32,806 bases of DNA, from NCBI GenBank assembly GCA_903886255.1, contig CAISLM010000079.1:1-32806 (forward strand), in the 5' to 3' direction. The notes below the pieces were generated by a model that did no database searches, was not told the origin of the DNA, and saw nothing but the letters and a program-made list of their open reading frames with translations. The stretch comes from Candidatus Collierbacteria bacterium (GTDB taxonomy: Bacteria > Patescibacteriota > Microgenomatia > UBA1400 > MFAQ01). Shown here piece after piece: positions 29,964 to 32,806 of this stretch; the stretch's first letter is position 1; each line of letters begins with the position of its first letter. Made by a program: the position numbers and the translations under genes.

Positions 29964-30299
29964 TTAAACAAGATTGCCAAGGCCAATAACGTTAGTAATT
30001 AGTCTGACGATGACAAAGGCGAGGATTGCTACCAAGAGGCCGATAAAGCCGTTGATTATGCGGGTAGTAGCAGCAGAAATTTTTTTAGGGTCACCTGAAC
30101 CCATCATAAATTCCCAGCCAGCCATAATAAGATTGGCGAAGAAAATTAAGCCGATGATGATAAAAACGAAATTGACCAGATCGAAGCTACTTAAACGAAG
30201 GAGGTCAGTAATTTTAGCGCTGTTTGGGATATTGGTGGCTGTGCTGGTAATGTGAGAAATGTCAACGTCGGCGGCGTGGACCTGATTAATTAAAGTCAT
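29964..30299 (-). CDS. VirB2/TrbC-like pilin paralog (copy 8)
   Basis: 111 aa. Leader MTLINQVHA, a polar loop (~10-38), helix 1 (LVNFVFIIIGLIFFANLIMAGWEFM), turn MGSGDPKKISAAT, helix 2 (GFIGLLVAILAFVIVRLITNVIGL) and a very short tail. Same hairpin plan as copies 1-7. Starts 3 nt after the stop of copy 9. Confidence 0.82.
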   Translation of the reverse strand: MTLINQVHAADVDISHITSTATNIPNSAKITDLLRLSSFDLVNFVFIIIGLIFFANLIMAGWEFMMGSGDPKKISAATTRIINGFIGLLVAILAFVIVRLITNVIGLGNLV

Positions 30300-30302
30300 A
30301 AT

Positions 30303-30692
30303 TTATGATAATCCAGGAATACCCAAAATGTTAATACCGATAAGGTTGACCAAAAACACAGACAGAAGGATGAAAATAAGGCCAATAATGGCTGAGGTAA
30401 TAATTTCACTCCCGGCTTTAAGTTTGTCCGGCATGCCAGCAGAAGTGGTGACAATGAAAGTACCATAAAGAATTAGAGCAAGAGCGAGGCCGCCACCAAT
30501 GCCGGTGGCAATGCGGAGGATTGTGGTTACAAGACCATTAGGGTCGGTGGCGTTGATACAACCAATAGCAGTTTTTACTCCACTTGTCGGGTCACCAGCG
30601 GTGCAGTATGGATCATAAGCAATAACCTTTGGTGAGAAGATAAAACAGAGGATAGCTGATATGGATGACAAAACAAAAAGATGACGTTTCAT
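30303..30692 (-). CDS. VirB2/TrbC-like pilin paralog (copy 9)
   Basis: 129 aa from the ATG at 30692 (a TTG at 30698 is less likely). Unlike copies 1-8 it has a full signal peptide (~1-25, ending KVIA). A short loop with Cys (DPYCTAGD, TAIGCIN), then helix 1 (ILRIATGIGGGLALALILYGTFIV), turn TTSAGMPDKLKAG and helix 2 (AIIGLIFILLSVFLVNLIGINIL). It shares a 112-bp perfectly identical DNA block with copy 10. An extended -10 (TGaTAAAAT) lies 10 nt upstream. Confidence 0.85.
   Translation of the reverse strand: MKRHLFVLSSISAILCFIFSPKVIAYDPYCTAGDPTSGVKTAIGCINATDPNGLVTTILRIATGIGGGLALALILYGTFIVTTSAGMPDKLKAGSEIITSAIIGLIFILLSVFLVNLIGINILGIPGLS
30423..30534. repeat. 112-bp perfect direct repeat, copy A (in pilin copy 9)
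   Basis: Base-for-base identical with 30867-30978, including third codon positions. It encodes 37 residues of helix 1 and the turn. Flanking sequence diverges at once on both sides. Confidence 0.95.
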
Positions 30693-30702
30693 GAGCAAAC
30701 TA

Positions 30703-30711
30703 ATTTTATCA
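30703..30711 (-). promoter_or_regulatory. Extended -10 box before pilin copy 9
   Basis: TGaTAAAAT on the minus strand, 10 nt before the ATG at 30692. The string CCATCATGATAAA(A/G)TTA is conserved upstream of copy 10 (31637-31653), marking the two promoters as related. Confidence 0.5.
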
Positions 30712-30746
30712 TGATGGAAACATCTTCTTTTAAATGGAGAAATGGT

Positions 30747-31628
30747 TTATGTTAGGCCTGGGATGCCTAGGATATTTATGCCGATAAGATTTACCAGGAA
30801 AACAGCGAGAAGGATAAATATAATTCCAATGATAGCCGAGCTGATTATTTCTTTGCCTGACTTTAATTTGTCCGGCATGCCAGCAGAAGTGGTGACAATG
30901 AAAGTACCATAAAGAATTAGAGCAAGAGCGAGGCCGCCACCAATGCCGGTGGCAATGCGGAGGATTGTGGTTACAAGATCTGTTCCGCTAACAACTTTGA
31001 GACAACCGATAGCGGTCTTTATTCCATCGTCTTTATTTCCGTTGCAATATGGGTTAGACATTGCAGCCCTTGTACCGCAATTTGCGTTGCATGCTGCGAA
31101 GCCGACATATTTTCCGTTTTGATCTTCAATACAGTCGTTATTTACGCAATTGAATTTGGTTGGAGTGTTACCGCTACACGCAGAATCGCAAGATGCATAA
31201 TCGGTGTAAGGACAAGAGCCGCTGGGTGCGGGATAACAGGTAGCACTATCTCCACAAGACCAGCAAGATGTTAGGGGTGGAACGGAGGGCGATATAGTTG
31301 GGGATGTCGATGGTGTGATTGTTGGAGATGTAGATGGGGAAATCGTTGGGCTGATCGGTGCAGCGAGACAGTTAGTGTATTGAAGGGTAGCCAGACAGGA
31401 ATTGATGTCCATACTATTGCAAAAGGCAGTGTCGGGAACGTAACCCTTGCTGGTACAAGAGTCTGTCTGCACGGCAACGCAGTGCACACCATCATTGGTT
31501 GAACAAACAGTACAAACTGTGGGATTGCCCGGATTGCAAGGAACGACGGCGGCACTAACAGATTTTGCTGAATTAAAAAAACAGAGAGAGGCAATTAAGA
31601 GCGGAATGGCAAATAAAAAGCATTTCAT
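30747..31628 (-). CDS. Pilin copy 10 fused to a Cys-rich stalked surface domain
   Basis: 293 aa from the ATG at 31628. An upstream in-frame ATG at 31649 falls inside the -10 box conserved with copy 9, so it is rejected. Signal peptide ~1-26; Cys-rich block ~30-85; a Ser/Thr/Pro stalk (PTISPSTSPTITPST type, ~88-117); a second Cys-rich block ~120-195 with regularly spaced CxxC, CxxxC and CxxxxC pairs; then a pilin core almost the same as copy 9 (NPYCNGNKDDGIKTAIGC onward) with both helices. Inference: an adhesin-like head carried on a pilin subunit, perhaps at the pilus tip. The stalk resembles that of the 925-aa transglycosylase-like protein. Confidence 0.82.
   Translation of the reverse strand: MKCFLFAIPLLIASLCFFNSAKSVSAAVVPCNPGNPTVCTVCSTNDGVHCVAVQTDSCTSKGYVPDTAFCNSMDINSCLATLQYTNCLAAPISPTISPSTSPTITPSTSPTISPSVPPLTSCWSCGDSATCYPAPSGSCPYTDYASCDSACSGNTPTKFNCVNNDCIEDQNGKYVGFAACNANCGTRAAMSNPYCNGNKDDGIKTAIGCLKVVSGTDLVTTILRIATGIGGGLALALILYGTFIVTTSAGMPDKLKSGKEIISSAIIGIIFILLAVFLVNLIGINILGIPGLT
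30867..30978. repeat. 112-bp perfect direct repeat, copy B (in pilin copy 10)
   Basis: Identical to 30423-30534, 444 bp away. See copy A. Confidence 0.95.
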
Positions 31629-31639
31629 GGGGTAGTTTA

Positions 31640-31648
31640 ACTTTATCA
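31640..31648 (-). promoter_or_regulatory. Extended -10 box before pilin copy 10
   Basis: TGaTAAAGT on the minus strand, 11 nt before the ATG at 31628, aligned with the box of copy 9. It overlaps the false upstream ATG at 31649 and so helps decide the start. Confidence 0.45.
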
Positions 31649-31656
31649 TGATGGTT

Positions 31657-31662
31657 TACACT
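31657..31662 (+). promoter_or_regulatory. -10-like box for the SpoIID-like gene
   Basis: TACACT 8 nt before the ATG at 31671. Weak match, but spacing agrees with the window's pattern. Confidence 0.3.
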
Positions 31663-31670
31663 TATTTAAG

Positions 31671-32806
31671 ATGAAGTGGAGATATTTATTAATAGTGGCA
31701 ATTGTTTTTGGCTTTTTTGCCGGACTGGTAATGGCTCAGGCCGATTGTAGTCAATTGAGTGGAGACGATAAGGCTACTTGTGAAAATTTGAATCAACAAT
31801 TATCCGATTTACAAAAATTGTTGGATACAAATAAAGGCGCAGCGAGCAAAATTGAAGCAAAATTAAAATCGATCCAAACTCAGATTAATGTTGCTTCTGC
31901 AAAACTAAAAGTTACCGAAACAAATATTCAGGACAGAAGCAATAAAGTATCGACCGAATATTTGATATTATCGGCAAAAATAAGGGAAATGTATATTAGA
32001 ATGCGGTCAGAGCCTTTATGGATTAGTCTTTTTTCAGCAACAAGTATGGGTGAGGTCAGACGTGAGTTGGCATACAGACAAGACACAAATGAAGCCGATA
32101 AACAAATGATTATCAGTTTTGTTCAGGAAATTGGTCAACTAGAGACGGACAAGAAGAATTTAGAAATTCAAAAAGCTCAATTGGCAAAATTACAGGCAGA
32201 TTTGGATTTACAGAATACTGCATATCAGAAAGCAATTAAGGATTTGTCAAATCAAATTGCAGTATTGTCGGCAAAACAACAAGCGTTTTTGGCGGCGAAA
32301 TTGGCGGCATTAAATATTCCTTTATACGCTATTTCCGGAGGTGGCTGCTCAAGCGATTTGACTAATGGAAAGGATCCGGGTTTTGGCGGAGGAATTGGCT
32401 TCTTTACTTTTGGAGTACCTAATCGGGTAGGGTTGAATCAATATGGGGCATGGGGCAGGGCAAAGGCTGGCCAAAACGACGAACAAATTCTGCGGGCATA
32501 TTACAATTTTGATTCAATCAGCGGCGTAGATACCGGGAAAACAATTAAGGTAAATAGCGGTAATGGAATTAATCAGGGTGGCATAATTTGGAGTGGAAGT
32601 TTAGAAGACTATGTAAAAAGGATTTATGAAGTGCCGGACACATGGGCAGACAATGATTCGGCGGCACTAAAAGCACAGGCAATAGCAATACGATCGTACG
32701 TTTTGGCGGCTACAAATAATGGAGCCGATTCTATTTGCGCCAATCAATATTGCCAGGTGTTTAAGACAAGTGCAAAAGGAGGAAATTGGGAGGGTGCAGT
32801 TAATGC
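31671..32806 (+). CDS. SpoIID/LytB-domain protein with coiled-coil N-terminus (3' end outside window)
   Basis: 378 residues visible. Signal peptide ~1-22 (LVMAQA). A long coiled coil (~25-205; heptads in LNQQLSDLQKLL and KLQADLDLQNTAYQ) resembles the N-terminal regions of PcsB/CwlO/EnvC-type wall-hydrolase factors. A Gly-rich hinge leads to a SpoIID/LytB domain: GLNQYGAWGRAKAGQNDEQ followed by ILRAYY (family: MSQYGAxGMAxxG...ILxHYY) and ALKAQAIAIRSYVLA. SpoIID-type proteins cleave or help cleave peptidoglycan glycan strands; the catalytic Glu normally lies in the MSQ(Y)G-to-AxAARTY span and cannot be assigned by eye here. Divergent from pilin copy 10; third candidate wall-modifying protein of the locus. 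Confidence 0.85.
   Translation, partial: MKWRYLLIVAIVFGFFAGLVMAQADCSQLSGDDKATCENLNQQLSDLQKLLDTNKGAASKIEAKLKSIQTQINVASAKLKVTETNIQDRSNKVSTEYLILSAKIREMYIRMRSEPLWISLFSATSMGEVRRELAYRQDTNEADKQMIISFVQEIGQLETDKKNLEIQKAQLAKLQADLDLQNTAYQKAIKDLSNQIAVLSAKQQAFLAAKLAALNIPLYAISGGGCSSDLTNGKDPGFGGGIGFFTFGVPNRVGLNQYGAWGRAKAGQNDEQILRAYYNFDSISGVDTGKTIKVNSGNGINQGGIIWSGSLEDYVKRIYEVPDTWADNDSAALKAQAIAIRSYVLAATNNGADSICANQYCQVFKTSAKGGNWEGAVN

Noticed and set aside
31629..31649. Upstream ATG for pilin copy 10
   Set aside because: It lies in an extended -10 box conserved with copy 9, and the signal peptide is complete from 31628.
1..32806. Alternative genetic code with TGA read as Gly or Trp
   Set aside because: Genes such as the 477-aa, 925-aa and pilin copy 3 genes end cleanly at TGA at the expected family or operon boundaries.
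1..32806. tRNA, rRNA, insertion sequence, integrase or phage genes
   Set aside because: None was recognised by eye on either strand; short tRNA-like folds cannot be excluded without a covariance search.

Overview
The window looks like the replication-origin region of a small, AT-rich, ultra-reduced bacterium of the Candidate Phyla Radiation (Patescibacteria). Microgenomates is my best guess. The reasons are the DUF4012 protein, the relaxase-free PrgI/VirB4/pilin gene set, the scarcity of Shine-Dalgarno sites, and TGA used as a normal stop (against Gracilibacteria/Absconditabacteria). The taxonomic call is inference; no rRNA gene is present.

Left part (1-6236, all minus strand, leading strand for the leftward fork): a DUF4012 membrane protein cut by the window edge; then, read in transcription order, rpmH-rnpA, a self-contained small gene with its own promoter and terminator, and yidD-yidC-jag-O-antigen-ligase-like-rnhA ending at a clear terminator. 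This is the classical oriC-proximal ribosome/membrane-biogenesis cluster.

Origin (6237-9275): dnaA and dnaN on the plus strand. The 306-bp gap between them holds at least seven DnaA-box-like 9-mers, a run of DnaA-trio-like triplets and an AT-rich stretch next to dnaN, i.e. a textbook-looking oriC.

Right part (9262-32806): a long, mostly minus-strand cell-envelope locus built around a type IV secretion system (T4SS) of Gram-positive type. It has a PrgI-like protein, a VirB4 N-domain-like protein, a VirB4/TraC ATPase, a 949-aa membrane protein ending in a C39-like cysteine peptidase domain, a TrbL/VirB6-like polytopic protein, a 925-aa stalked secreted protein with a lytic-transglycosylase-like domain, and ten small two-helix VirB2/TrbC-like pilin paralogs in two groups. 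Two large acidic cytoplasmic proteins of unknown function (477 and 857 aa) are inserted divergently. A trans-prenyl diphosphate synthase, an 86-aa gene and the cis-prenyltransferase UppS separate the two pilin groups. The window ends in a SpoIID/LytB-like protein with a coiled-coil N-terminus. No relaxase, VirD4, VirB11 or outer-membrane VirB7/9/10 is present, so this is a monoderm-style envelope machine whose cargo is unknown.

Gene expression: most transcription-unit starts have a -10-like hexamer 6-9 nt before the start codon and no Shine-Dalgarno sequence, suggesting leaderless mRNAs. Only dnaN and the 125-aa gene have good ribosome binding sites.
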